Shown: positions 24,922 to 31,886 of the stretch, piece after piece
Layout of the letters: each line of letters starts with the position of its first letter
Numbering within the stretch: the stretch's first letter is position 1
Source: Spirochaetota bacterium
GTDB taxonomy: Bacteria; Spirochaetota; UBA4802; JAFGJZ01
Assembly (NCBI GenBank): GCA_023396615.1
Contig: JAEWVM010000122.1
Location: 1 to 31,886, forward strand
Length of the DNA stretch: 31,886 bases
Reading direction: 5' to 3'
Translations under genes and position numbers: made by a program
Notes under the pieces: model-generated
The model's database searches: none
What the model was told of the DNA's origin: nothing
Seen by the model: only the letters and a program-made list of their open reading frames with translations

Positions 24922-26114
24922 AAATCAATGAGATAAAAAACTTAGACAATAAATATCTTTTTCAAAATTACGGAGAGAAGCTTTCTGTATGTTTTAAATA
25001 CGGTGAAGGCTCTACAGCTTATGATTACGAGGGGAAAAAGTATATAGATTTTCTTGCCGGAATTGCTGTGAACACTTTCGGTTACAATGATCCAATCCTC
25101 TCAGAAGCTTTAAAATCACAGGTTGAGAAGATAATTCATTCATCAAATCACTTGTATAATCTTGAACAGATTGAAGCCGCAAAACTTTTAAACGAAAAAT
25201 CTTTTAAAGGAAAGACCCTTTTTGTAAACAGCGGAACCGAAGCGAATGAAGCTGCTATAAAGCTTGCGCGGAGATACGGAACTTCAATCAATTCTGAAAA
25301 ATATAAAATTATCAGCTTCGACAAATCTTTTCACGGAAGAACTTTCGGGAGCATGACCGCAACTGCTCAGTCAAAAATCTATAATGGTTTCGGACCATTG
25401 GTTCCCGGATTCAAGCATATTCCGTTTAATGATATCGAAGCTTTCGAAAAAGAAGCGAATGAAACCACCTGTGCAGTGATTCTAGAAATGATTCAGGGCG
25501 AAGGCGGAATCATCAAGGCTGATGAAGCATTTGTCAAAGCTATCAGAAAGATATGTACCGATAAAAAGATAATAATGATTATTGATGAGATCCAAACAGG
25601 AGTCGGAAGAACAGGCAAGGCATTCGCCTACCAGCATTACGGATTTGAACCGGATATCATCACTCTTGCAAAAGGTTTAGCCGGAGGAGTCCCTATCGGA
25701 GCGATTCATGCAAAAGATGAACTTGTTCAGCATTTTCCGGGCGGTGCTCATGGAACAACATTCGGAGGCAACCATCTTGCAAGCGCAGGAGCGAAATCTG
25801 TTCTTTCAAGACTGGACAGCTCTCTTCTGAAACATGTAAACAAAATATCAGAAATCATTGTTTCAAGAATTCAAAATATCATGCAAAATGAACCGAGAAT
25901 AAAATCAATCCGGGGCATGGGTCTTTTGATTGGAATTGAAATGTCTTTTAAAGGAAGACCCCTTGTTCTAAAAGCACTTGAAAACGGTCTTTTGATGAAT
26001 TGCACTTCTGAAAATATTATCAGATTTGTTCCGGCTCTGAATATTACAGAAGAAGAAGTCTCTGAAGGACTTGATATTTTCGAAAAAACTCTTAAATCAT
26101 TCAATGAGGACTGA
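24918..26114 (+). CDS. argD: Acetylornithine aminotransferase
   Basis: A class III PLP aminotransferase of 398 aa, expected to convert N-acetylglutamate semialdehyde to N-acetylornithine. It shows NSGTEANEAAIKLAR (104-118), FHGRTFGSMTATAQ (138-151), IIDEIQTGVGRTG (221-233, Asp223) and the PLP lysine in LAKGLAGG (Lys252). GGAG lies seven bases before the ATG, which overlaps the stop of the coiled-coil gene. The neighbours argF and argG make arginine synthesis the likely role, although such enzymes can also act on N-succinyl-diaminopimelate. Confidence 0.94.
   Translation: MKINEIKNLDNKYLFQNYGEKLSVCFKYGEGSTAYDYEGKKYIDFLAGIAVNTFGYNDPILSEALKSQVEKIIHSSNHLYNLEQIEAAKLLNEKSFKGKTLFVNSGTEANEAAIKLARRYGTSINSEKYKIISFDKSFHGRTFGSMTATAQSKIYNGFGPLVPGFKHIPFNDIEAFEKEANETTCAVILEMIQGEGGIIKADEAFVKAIRKICTDKKIIMIIDEIQTGVGRTGKAFAYQHYGFEPDIITLAKGLAGGVPIGAIHAKDELVQHFPGGAHGTTFGGNHLASAGAKSVLSRLDSSLLKHVNKISEIIVSRIQNIMQNEPRIKSIRGMGLLIGIEMSFKGRPLVLKALENGLLMNCTSENIIRFVPALNITEEEVSEGLDIFEKTLKSFNED
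26106..26110 (+). promoter_or_regulatory. Ribosome binding site that fixes the argF start
   Basis: GAGGA ends five bases before the ATG at 26116 and lies inside the end of argD. An upstream in-frame ATG at 26071 would lie inside argD and has no Shine-Dalgarno, so the longer reading is unlikely. Confidence 0.7.
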
Positions 26115-26115
26115 T

Positions 26116-27066
26116 ATGTTTCTAAAAAGTATACCTTCTATTAAAACCGTTGATCTTCTTGTGGATACAGATCTGTCCAGAGAAGAAGTATATTCTCTCT
26201 TTGAGTTCGCCGCATATCTAAAGAATATGCAGAAAACCGGGAAAAAACATCATTATCTTCCGGGAAAAACACTTGGAATGATTTTTGAAAAATCATCTAC
26301 AAGAACAAGGGTTTCTTTTGAAGCCGGAATGTATCAGCTCGGCGGAAGCGGTCTATTCTTATCATCCGCGGATATCCAACTCGGAAGAGGTGAACCTTTG
26401 TCCGATACTGCACGCGTGCTTTCAGGTTATCTTGACTGCCTAATGGTGAGAACATTCGGTCAGGACAAAGTTGAAACTCTTGCAGAATATGCATCAATTC
26501 CTGTTATAAACGGTCTTACAGATTCATATCATCCTTGTCAGGCTCTTACTGATTATTTTACAATGTATGAAGACGATAAAAATATTGCCGGCAAGAAGCT
26601 CTGCTTCATAGGCGATGGAAACAATGTTGCAAATTCACTTCTTCTTACAGGTGCTAATCTCGGAGTTAATGTAGCTGTTGCGTGTCCTAAAAATTATTTT
26701 CCTGATCCGAAAGTTGTAAAAACTGCCGAGAAACTGGCATCTAGAAACGGTTCCACCGTTCTCGTTACAAGCGATATAGAAGAAGCTGCGGAAAAATCAG
26801 ATTATCTTTATACCGATGTCTGGGCGAGCATGGGACAGGAAAAAGACGCAGCAAAACGCAAGAAAGCCTTCGCAAAATACAAGATATCAATGAAGCTCAT
26901 CGAAAAATGCTCTCCAAAGGCTTTCGTCATGCATTGCCTTCCAGCTCACCGCGGTGAAGAAATCGACGAAGATGTAATCGAAAGTCAAAAATCGATTGTA
27001 TTCAGAGAAGCAGAAAATAGAATGCACTTACAAAAAGCGCTGATATGCGCTCTTATGAATAAATAA
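26116..27066 (+). CDS. argF: Ornithine carbamoyltransferase
   Basis: The enzyme joins carbamoyl phosphate and ornithine to give citrulline. From ATG 26116 the protein has 316 aa, typical for the family. Signature blocks are KSSTRTRVSFE (carbamoyl phosphate), HPCQALTDY, DVWASMGQE, which is typical of ornithine rather than aspartate transcarbamoylases, and MHCLPAHRG. The start lies one base after the argD stop. An extended reading from 26071 would add 15 residues with no homologous pattern. The catabolic form (ArcB) is unlikely because argD and argG flank it. Confidence 0.95.
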   Translation: MFLKSIPSIKTVDLLVDTDLSREEVYSLFEFAAYLKNMQKTGKKHHYLPGKTLGMIFEKSSTRTRVSFEAGMYQLGGSGLFLSSADIQLGRGEPLSDTARVLSGYLDCLMVRTFGQDKVETLAEYASIPVINGLTDSYHPCQALTDYFTMYEDDKNIAGKKLCFIGDGNNVANSLLLTGANLGVNVAVACPKNYFPDPKVVKTAEKLASRNGSTVLVTSDIEEAAEKSDYLYTDVWASMGQEKDAAKRKKAFAKYKISMKLIEKCSPKAFVMHCLPAHRGEEIDEDVIESQKSIVFREAENRMHLQKALICALMNK

Positions 27067-27076
27067 GGAGATTTTT

Positions 27077-28276
27077 ATGGAAGCGAAAAAAGTAGTCCTC
27101 GCCTATTCCGGCGGACTTGACACTTCGGTTATAGTTAAGTGGCTTCTTGAAAACTATAAATGTGAAGTTGTTTGCTTCGCAGCCGATGTAGGACAGGAAG
27201 AAGAACTTGACGGACTTGATGAAAAAGCAAAGAAAACCGGCGCAAGCAAATGCTATATTGAAGATCTTCAGGAAGAATTCGCTCGTGATTATGTTTTCAA
27301 AGCTATTAAAGCAAATGCTATTTATGAAGACAGATATCTTCTCGGAACATCGCTAGCACGTCCTGTTATAGCTAAGAAACAGGTTGAAATCGCTTTGAAA
27401 GAAGGTGCTGACGCGGTTTGTCACGGCGCTACAGGAAAAGGAAACGACCAGGTTCGTTTTGAAATGACATTCAAGGCCCTCGCTCCGAATCTTAAAATTA
27501 TTGCCCCATGGAGAGAATGGGATCTTCATTCAAGATCACTTCTTTATGATTATGCCGATAAAAACGGAATTCCTGTTCCTGGAAGCAAGAAAAAACCTTA
27601 CAGCATGGACAGAAATCTCATGCATATTTCATACGAGGGCGGAATTCTTGAAGACCCTTATAATGAAGCAGATGAAGAAATGTTCATATTGACTAAATCG
27701 GCTGAAAAAGCTCCGGACAAACCGGAATATATCGAAATAGATTTTGTTGAAGGTATTCCTGTTGCAATCAACGGCGAAAAACTCTCCGCAGCAAACCTAA
27801 TGAAAAAGCTCAATAAAATCGCGGGTAACCATGGCGTCGGTCGTGTTGATATTGTAGAAAACAGACTTGTTGGAATCAAATCCCGCGGAGTATATGAAAC
27901 TCCCGCAGGAACAGTTCTTCTTGCCGCTCACCGGGATCTTGAATCAATATGTCTCGATAAAGACACTCAGCATTTGAAAGATTCTCTTGCAGCTGAATAT
28001 GCCCGTCTGATTTATTACGGATTGTGGTTCGCAAGAAAAAGAGAAGCAATGGATGCTTTGATTGACGAAACACAGAGATTTGTTACCGGGACTGTCAAGG
28101 TAAAACTTTACAAAGGACATGCTATGGTTGTCGGAAGAAAATCGCAATATTCGCTTTACAGCGAAAATATTGCATCTTTCGAGAAAAGCGAACTTTATGA
28201 TCAGACAGACGCATCCGGTTTTCTTAATCTTTTTGGTCTTCAGACTAAAGTTGAAGCTCTTCTAAGAAAAAAATAA
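27077..28276 (+). CDS. argG: Argininosuccinate synthase
   Basis: The enzyme ligates citrulline and aspartate with ATP. The 399-aa length is usual. The N-terminal PP-loop is AYSGGLDTS (9-17); further typical blocks are GTSLARPVIAKKQ, HGATGKGNDQVRFE and SMDRNLMHISYE. AAGGAG stands six bases before ATG. A strong terminator follows the stop, so it is the last gene of the operon. No argH lies in the window, so the last step and the early steps before ArgD are encoded elsewhere. Confidence 0.97.
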   Translation: MEAKKVVLAYSGGLDTSVIVKWLLENYKCEVVCFAADVGQEEELDGLDEKAKKTGASKCYIEDLQEEFARDYVFKAIKANAIYEDRYLLGTSLARPVIAKKQVEIALKEGADAVCHGATGKGNDQVRFEMTFKALAPNLKIIAPWREWDLHSRSLLYDYADKNGIPVPGSKKKPYSMDRNLMHISYEGGILEDPYNEADEEMFILTKSAEKAPDKPEYIEIDFVEGIPVAINGEKLSAANLMKKLNKIAGNHGVGRVDIVENRLVGIKSRGVYETPAGTVLLAAHRDLESICLDKDTQHLKDSLAAEYARLIYYGLWFARKREAMDALIDETQRFVTGTVKVKLYKGHAMVVGRKSQYSLYSENIASFEKSELYDQTDASGFLNLFGLQTKVEALLRKK

Positions 28277-28293
28277 TTTTAGATTCACATATT

Positions 28294-28322
28294 AAAAAAA
28301 GCCGGTTCTACCGGCTTTTTTT
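28294..28322 (+). terminator. Rho-independent terminator after argG
   Basis: GCCGG (28301-28305), loop TTCTA, CCGGC (28311-28315), flanked by seven A and seven T. The A and T runs make it able to work on both strands, so it could also end a minus-strand transcript from the AT-rich segment downstream. A near copy sits at 29514-29541. Confidence 0.9.
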
Positions 28323-28325
28323 ATT
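28298..28325. repeat. Direct repeat, left copy (argG terminator)
   Basis: These 28 bases match 29514-29541 at 25 positions, in the same orientation. The left copy has the intact GCCGG/CCGGC stem. The pair brackets a 1,188-base AT-rich segment with two hypothetical genes. Confidence 0.75.
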
Positions 28326-28391
28326 AAATTCTAAATCAGAATAAATTTAACTTTATGTGTCAGGTGAATACCGTCATTGTACACCTATTTA

Positions 28392-28832
28392 TTAGTTTTT
28401 TTTAGCTAATTCGAATATTTCTATTCTTTCTATTTTCAATTTTAAAAATTTTTCAATTTTCCAATTTGATTTATCAGGTATTTTAAATATTCTATAAAGT
28501 TCTCGCTCTTTAGTATTTATATAAATGTATATTTGTCTTTTATCATAAGTAAATAAACAACCATTTAATTTACCAGGTGGCTCATCCATAAAATTGTATG
28601 AAAGATATTTCTCATTTATACTCTTAAGAAATATTTCAACTTCTTTCCCATAATATTTTTGTAAATCATCATTACTAAGAGCATCAACATGTATTTCAAT
28701 CAATGAATCTTTATTTGATATACTAATTGATTTATTCACCGATTTTTCTTTATTATAATTGTATTTAAAAAGATTTGCGATGATAATCAATAGAAAAATA
28801 ACTATTGTAATACTTTTTTTATATTTCATCAT
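28392..28832 (-). CDS. Small membrane-anchored hypothetical protein
   Basis: A 146-aa protein with an N-terminal hydrophobic segment (about 8-24) and no lipidation Cys, followed by a Lys-, Ile- and Tyr-rich extracytoplasmic part with no recognised family. Codon use is strikingly AT-rich compared with the arg genes. AAGGAG precedes two adjacent ATGs (28832, 28829); the second has the better spacing. The gene is expressed, if at all, from the minus strand. Its start and intact frame support a real gene, but nothing indicates what it does. Confidence 0.6.
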   Translation of the reverse strand: MMKYKKSITIVIFLLIIIANLFKYNYNKEKSVNKSISISNKDSLIEIHVDALSNDDLQKYYGKEVEIFLKSINEKYLSYNFMDEPPGKLNGCLFTYDKRQIYIYINTKERELYRIFKIPDKSNWKIEKFLKLKIERIEIFELAKKN

Positions 28833-28844
28833 ATCTCCTTAAGC

Positions 28845-28982
28845 TTATTTAATAGTCAAAATTTTCGGATATGGTTCTTTTTCTATCTTATATACCTTCA
28901 ATCCTGAATATGGAGACTTAATCACGATTAAGATATTACTACATGTTGTTGCAAATGCTTCGAATTTGCTTCTATTTCCCAC
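28845..28982 (-). pseudogene. Possible gene fragment between two hypothetical genes
   Basis: The minus strand holds a 45-codon open frame from a GTG at 28982, preceded by stops in all nearby positions. Its composition (for example FEAFATTCSNILIVIKSPYSG) resembles protein more than random AT-rich DNA. It has no clear Shine-Dalgarno or signal peptide. It could be the tail of a protein whose front was lost, or a chance frame. No family was recognised. Confidence 0.25.
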
Positions 28983-29022
28983 CTCTAACTCAATTCTTTA
29001 CAAACCTGTTTCAATAATTGAT

Positions 29023-29436
29023 CTATTTTTCTATATCATTATCAATCATAATTTCTATATTCGGATCTTTAAAATCTACTCTTTTAATAACAGCTGTATT
29101 AATTTTATCTACTAATCTAAAGCCACCATAATATGTGCCACTTGTTGTGTGGAGAGAATATGAGTATTTCTTATTAGAATAATATTCAAGTGGACCATAA
29201 AATGAAATTATTTCAATACTTTCAACTTGAACTTTACGATCATACTCACATGTTATAAAGAAAGCATTTCCTTGTCCAACAGTAATATCAATTACTTTTC
29301 GAGGCTCATTAAACTTAATTATGATGGTATCCAATCCTTTTTCTAATATTAAATCATTCTCTAATATTGGTCGCTGACTACAATAATTCAAACTAAATAT
29401 AGAGATCAACAGTAACAGTATAACTCTATTTTTCAT
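29023..29436 (-). CDS. Putative lipoprotein of unknown function
   Basis: A 137-aa protein starting MKNRVILLLLISIF, then SLNYCSQRP, a plausible lipidation site at Cys19. The mature part is beta-rich in pattern, with FNEPRKVIDITVGQGNAFF and a central YYSNKKYSYSLHTTSGTYYGG. No family was recognised. AGGAG stands ten bases before the ATG. Codon use is AT-rich like the neighbouring small gene, so they may have arrived together. Confidence 0.65.
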   Translation of the reverse strand: MKNRVILLLLISIFSLNYCSQRPILENDLILEKGLDTIIIKFNEPRKVIDITVGQGNAFFITCEYDRKVQVESIEIISFYGPLEYYSNKKYSYSLHTTSGTYYGGFRLVDKINTAVIKRVDFKDPNIEIMIDNDIEK

Positions 29437-29513
29437 TTAGTTTTTTCTCCTAAAAGTTTATTTATTGCCATCAAATCAATACCAGAATAAAACTAATATC
29501 CAATTTAACATAT

Positions 29514-29541
29514 AAAGCGGGTCTTACCGGCTTTTTTTATT
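29514..29541. repeat. Direct repeat, right copy (terminator-like)
   Basis: This copy has AAAGCGGGTC...ACCGGC plus T7ATT and differs from the left copy at three bases. One change breaks the central stem pair, so termination is weaker. The stop codon and the last residues (KKSR) of the ankyrin-lipoprotein gene on the minus strand lie within it. Confidence 0.75.
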
Positions 29542-31449
29542 CGCATTTTGAATTAAATCATAAATCTCTTTGAAACCGAGTTTACTAGCATAATCAGCCG
29601 GGGTCATTTTTTGTGAGTCCTTCAATGAGGCGTCAGCATTAAATGCCAAAAGTTGAAGTACAATAGCCTTATTATTCCGTATTACCGCGAAATGAAGAGG
29701 TGTTTTCTTATCTTTTTTTGAAGACAAATTAACCAAAGCCCCGGAACTAAGAAGTGTTTTTACAGAACTTTCCGAAAATTCTTCAACAGCGCAGATCAGC
29801 GGCGTTTTCCCATTTATATCATAAGAATTACAGTCAATACCACTTTCAATCATTGCGGAAAGATAAACATTATCCATGTTTCTTGCAGCTTTAACAAGGA
29901 GAGTCTCTCCATCTTCATATTCAACGTAAGGATCGGCCCCGTTCTTTAGTAGAATTCTAAATGCGCCAATTTTTTTCAAATTGAAAGCCAATTGAAGAGG
30001 AGTAAACCCGTTTTTATCACGTCTTTCTTTATGCTCACCCTTCAGAAGTAAATCAATAATTCTTTGATTATTACCGTCTGAAACCGCCTTATGAAGAAGA
30101 TTCCCGTTAGATTCGGCATCATCATTATTAAATGAATTAAGATATTTAGTGTCGATATCAGCATAATAAACACTGGTGATTGCATTCTTATCTTCTGTTA
30201 AAAAAGTTTCAGATTCCATCACTTTTATTATTTCATTATTTTTTTTGATTTGTAATGGATATTTGACATTATTGTCAGTCCATCCGATCCACATATATTC
30301 CGGAAGAAAACGGACATATCTGTAATAATTTGAAGGATCTACATTTTTATTATAATTTTCTGATGCATCATTATAACCGTCTACCATTATACCTTTTCCG
30401 ATCTTATAGCCTGAAATTATCGGAATGCAGCCTACCGCCATCAGCTCACCGCTTTCGGCTAATGCACCTAAATAAATTATACCAACACCGGCAGCTAATC
30501 CAGTCGTTATCACTAAAAGCCCGACAGAAACTGCTCCGAGAACTTGTATAGTACTTAATGTTCCCTGAGTAGTTACAGTCTTGCCGTAATGCAGATCCTG
30601 CACAAATTCCTGTATGGCATTGTTTCTTTCTATATGACGTTTATACCATGCTGAAGAATCGGGACTGATAAATAATGGAATATTTTTATGGTAAGTGTCG
30701 TAAATCATAAGTGAGCTGCGTTTAGTTCTGGAATTAAAACTTATACCTTTCATTCCGGAAATAATTTCTTCATTTGCTTTTTTATCCCATTCCGGCTCAA
30801 CACCAGGTCCTCCGATAACAAAAAAAAGGTTTTTCGGTTGTTTGTCCATTTCTGAGAGCTTGTTAGCCCAAACGAGAGTTTTATTAAGCTTAAAAGCCGC
30901 TCGAAAATCAACTCTAGCTTCATCCCAGTTTCCGCAAAGAGTCCATACATATGCGAGCATGATACGAATGAGAGGATCGTCAAATTTGCCTTTATCGTTT
31001 AATTCCTTGGAAAACAAAGTTGCAGCCTTTCTTGCTTCGACTTCACCTTCCTCGTATTTTTTCTGGCCCGAAAAGCCCCATGATAAAAGAATATGCATCA
31101 TTATAATTTCATGTTCTGAAGCATAATATCCTTCCGGAGTATGCAGATAGAAAAAAGATTTTGCTTCTCGGGAAATCTGGTATTTTATCTGATTATCTAT
31201 ATGCTTTCTATATTTAAAAAGTAGTGAAACATCATAATTACCTGCCAAAAGATTAAGATACGTTTTTTCCATTGCAACAATAAACGAATTTGATTCTCCT
31301 GAAGGATAATGTTCCAAGGCAATTGCAGGATTACCTTCACACATACTTCGCATACTCAAGGAATAATCATCTTTTGAAAGATATTTGCCGGTACATGCTG
31401 TTGTAAAAAAAAGAAGACCGGATAAAAATGCGGAAATCAGTTTATTCAT
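29524..31449 (-). CDS. Ankyrin-repeat lipoprotein with COG3014-like N-terminal domain
   Basis: The 641-aa precursor has a signal peptide ending in TACTGK, with a probable lipidated Cys19. The N-terminal part (about 30-220) has helical repeats and the pattern SEHEIIMMHILLSWGFSGQ, then GEVEARKAA, close to COG3014-type lipoproteins of unknown function (tetratricopeptide-like). A block FFVIGGPGVEPE (209-220) follows, then a hydrophobic glycine-rich stretch (about 303-335). Five ankyrin repeats cover about 448-635 (GNLLHKAVSDGN, NGFTPLQLAF, KTPLHFAVIRNN). A likely Shine-Dalgarno GGAG lies six bases before ATG. The C-terminus is formed by the terminator-like direct repeat, so it may be newly made. 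Cellular role is not known. Confidence 0.75.
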   Translation of the reverse strand: MNKLISAFLSGLLFFTTACTGKYLSKDDYSLSMRSMCEGNPAIALEHYPSGESNSFIVAMEKTYLNLLAGNYDVSLLFKYRKHIDNQIKYQISREAKSFFYLHTPEGYYASEHEIIMMHILLSWGFSGQKKYEEGEVEARKAATLFSKELNDKGKFDDPLIRIMLAYVWTLCGNWDEARVDFRAAFKLNKTLVWANKLSEMDKQPKNLFFVIGGPGVEPEWDKKANEEIISGMKGISFNSRTKRSSLMIYDTYHKNIPLFISPDSSAWYKRHIERNNAIQEFVQDLHYGKTVTTQGTLSTIQVLGAVSVGLLVITTGLAAGVGIIYLGALAESGELMAVGCIPIISGYKIGKGIMVDGYNDASENYNKNVDPSNYYRYVRFLPEYMWIGWTDNNVKYPLQIKKNNEIIKVMESETFLTEDKNAITSVYYADIDTKYLNSFNNDDAESNGNLLHKAVSDGNNQRIIDLLLKGEHKERRDKNGFTPLQLAFNLKKIGAFRILLKNGADPYVEYEDGETLLVKAARNMDNVYLSAMIESGIDCNSYDINGKTPLICAVEEFSESSVKTLLSSGALVNLSSKKDKKTPLHFAVIRNNKAIVLQLLAFNADASLKDSQKMTPADYASKLGFKEIYDLIQNANKKSR

Positions 31450-31631
31450 TTCTTTCTCCGATGTTATTTGAAATATATATAATTATTTCAGTACAATATA
31501 AGTTAAAAAAGCAAATTTAATTTTAAACTGATGTAGAACATGACTGACGACGAAACAAAGCTATTTTAAGTGTACCTCCAGTGCGCACCGCTTGTCCGTT
31601 TCGACGGATTTACAAAAATATCTTTTTCGCA

Positions 31632-31653
31632 CTCAATCTCCGAGGTATTGCTT
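31632..31653 (+). repeat. Imperfect direct repeat, first copy
   Basis: CTCAATCTCCGAGGTATTGC plus TT matches 31865-31886 at 19 of 22 positions, with a period of 233 bases. The second copy is the very end of the window, so more copies may follow. Confidence 0.5.
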
Positions 31654-31864
31654 GCGTTGTCCCGCTGGGAGCTAAAGCTCCTCTCGTGGGCTGTCGGAAC
31701 GATCCCGACATACGAGACGCTTCAATATGCGACACGATGTCGCAACGAAAGCGTCTCGTCAGTTTCCGCCTCCGTGCGAATTTTCTATTGTTATCAATAA
31801 AATATTGCTTAAACTTCGCGGACTTCCTGTCCGCTACGAATGCAACTTCAAATCAACTTAACAC

Positions 31865-31886
31865 CTCAAACTCTGAGGTATCGCTT
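31865..31886 (+). repeat. Imperfect direct repeat, second copy at window edge
   Basis: The second copy (CTCAAACTCTGAGGTATCGC plus TT) overlaps the last dyad of the hairpin block and reaches the final base of the window. Confidence 0.5.

Larger units (their letters stand above)
31450..31886. other. Intergenic region with a series of hairpins, no convincing gene
   Basis: The first 110 bases are AT-rich and probably hold the promoter of the ankyrin gene; no reliable -35/-10 was seen. From 31570 the DNA becomes more GC-rich and contains consecutive dyads: palindrome GTGCGCAC (31581), TCCGT/ACGGA (31595-31608), GGAGC/GCTCC (31668-31681), TGTCGG/CCGACA (31692-31710), ACGAGACGCTT/AAGCGTCTCGT (31712-31759) enclosing GCGACA/TGTCGC, GCGGAC/GTCCGC (31818-31834) and ACCTCA/TGAGGT (31863-31879). 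A 76-codon plus-strand frame crosses this but has no Shine-Dalgarno and looks fortuitous. Confidence 0.6.

Noticed and set aside
26071..26115. Longer reading of argF starting inside argD
   Set aside because: The ATG at 26116 has GAGGA at good spacing directly after the argD stop; the extra 15 residues match no family pattern.
28359..28386. AGGTG/CACCT dyad after the small hypothetical gene
   Set aside because: Only five paired bases with a 15-base loop and no T-run; not strong enough to call a terminator.
31570..31800. A 76-codon open frame on the plus strand in the last intergenic region
   Set aside because: No Shine-Dalgarno, no protein-like pattern, and it crosses several perfect hairpins; the palindromes and higher GC make accidental frames likely.

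Overview
The window is AT-rich chromosomal DNA from a bacterium with an outer membrane. It carries several lipoprotein-type signal peptides, a bifunctional class A PBP, a Pta-AckA acetate pathway and the MEP-pathway enzyme IspH. The mixture of loose lipoboxes, a ClpC/McsA/McsB cluster without CtsR, and COG3014-like and chagasin-like lipoproteins fits a spirochaete or an uncultured candidate phylum. The sequence alone does not settle the phylum. No phage, transposase, CRISPR, rRNA or tRNA gene was recognised.

Positions 1-5206 (minus strand): an operon mcsA-mcsB-clpC-cls with overlapping or abutting genes. ClpC and McsA look intact. McsB has lost most of the arginine-kinase catalytic signature and may be a pseudokinase. 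A cardiolipin synthase-like gene, cut by the window edge, is coupled to clpC.

Positions 5208-6792 (minus): a secreted papain-family protease followed one base later by a chagasin-family (I42) inhibitor lipoprotein, closed by a branched terminator. Positions 6934-10711 (minus): a lipoprotein with a Cache-like sensor domain followed by a hybrid histidine kinase with a receiver domain, which looks like a two-gene signalling unit. Divergent from it (10835-13213, plus) are ispH and a secreted YiiX/C92-type permuted papain-like hydrolase.

Positions 13218-24233 (minus): a tightly packed run in the order Na/Pi cotransporter, pta, ackA, rlmN, PBP1A, M23 peptidase-like protein, tandem-XRE regulator, and two CNNM/CorC paralogs. 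Many stops and starts overlap. It joins acetate metabolism, envelope building and ion transport.

Positions 24361-28322 (plus): a promoter with two inverted repeats drives a small coiled-coil protein, then argD, argF and argG, ending in a strong terminator. Downstream, a 1.2-kb very AT-rich segment with two small exported hypothetical proteins and a gene fragment is bracketed by direct copies of the argG terminator. The second copy forms the 3' end of a large ankyrin-repeat lipoprotein gene (29524-31449, minus).

The last 320 bases (31570-31886) are a GC-richer non-coding block packed with consecutive perfect hairpins and an imperfect 233-base direct repeat that reaches the window edge. The most unusual signals are the degenerate McsB, the terminator-flanked island, the hairpin block, the protease-inhibitor pair and the Cache lipoprotein/kinase pair.
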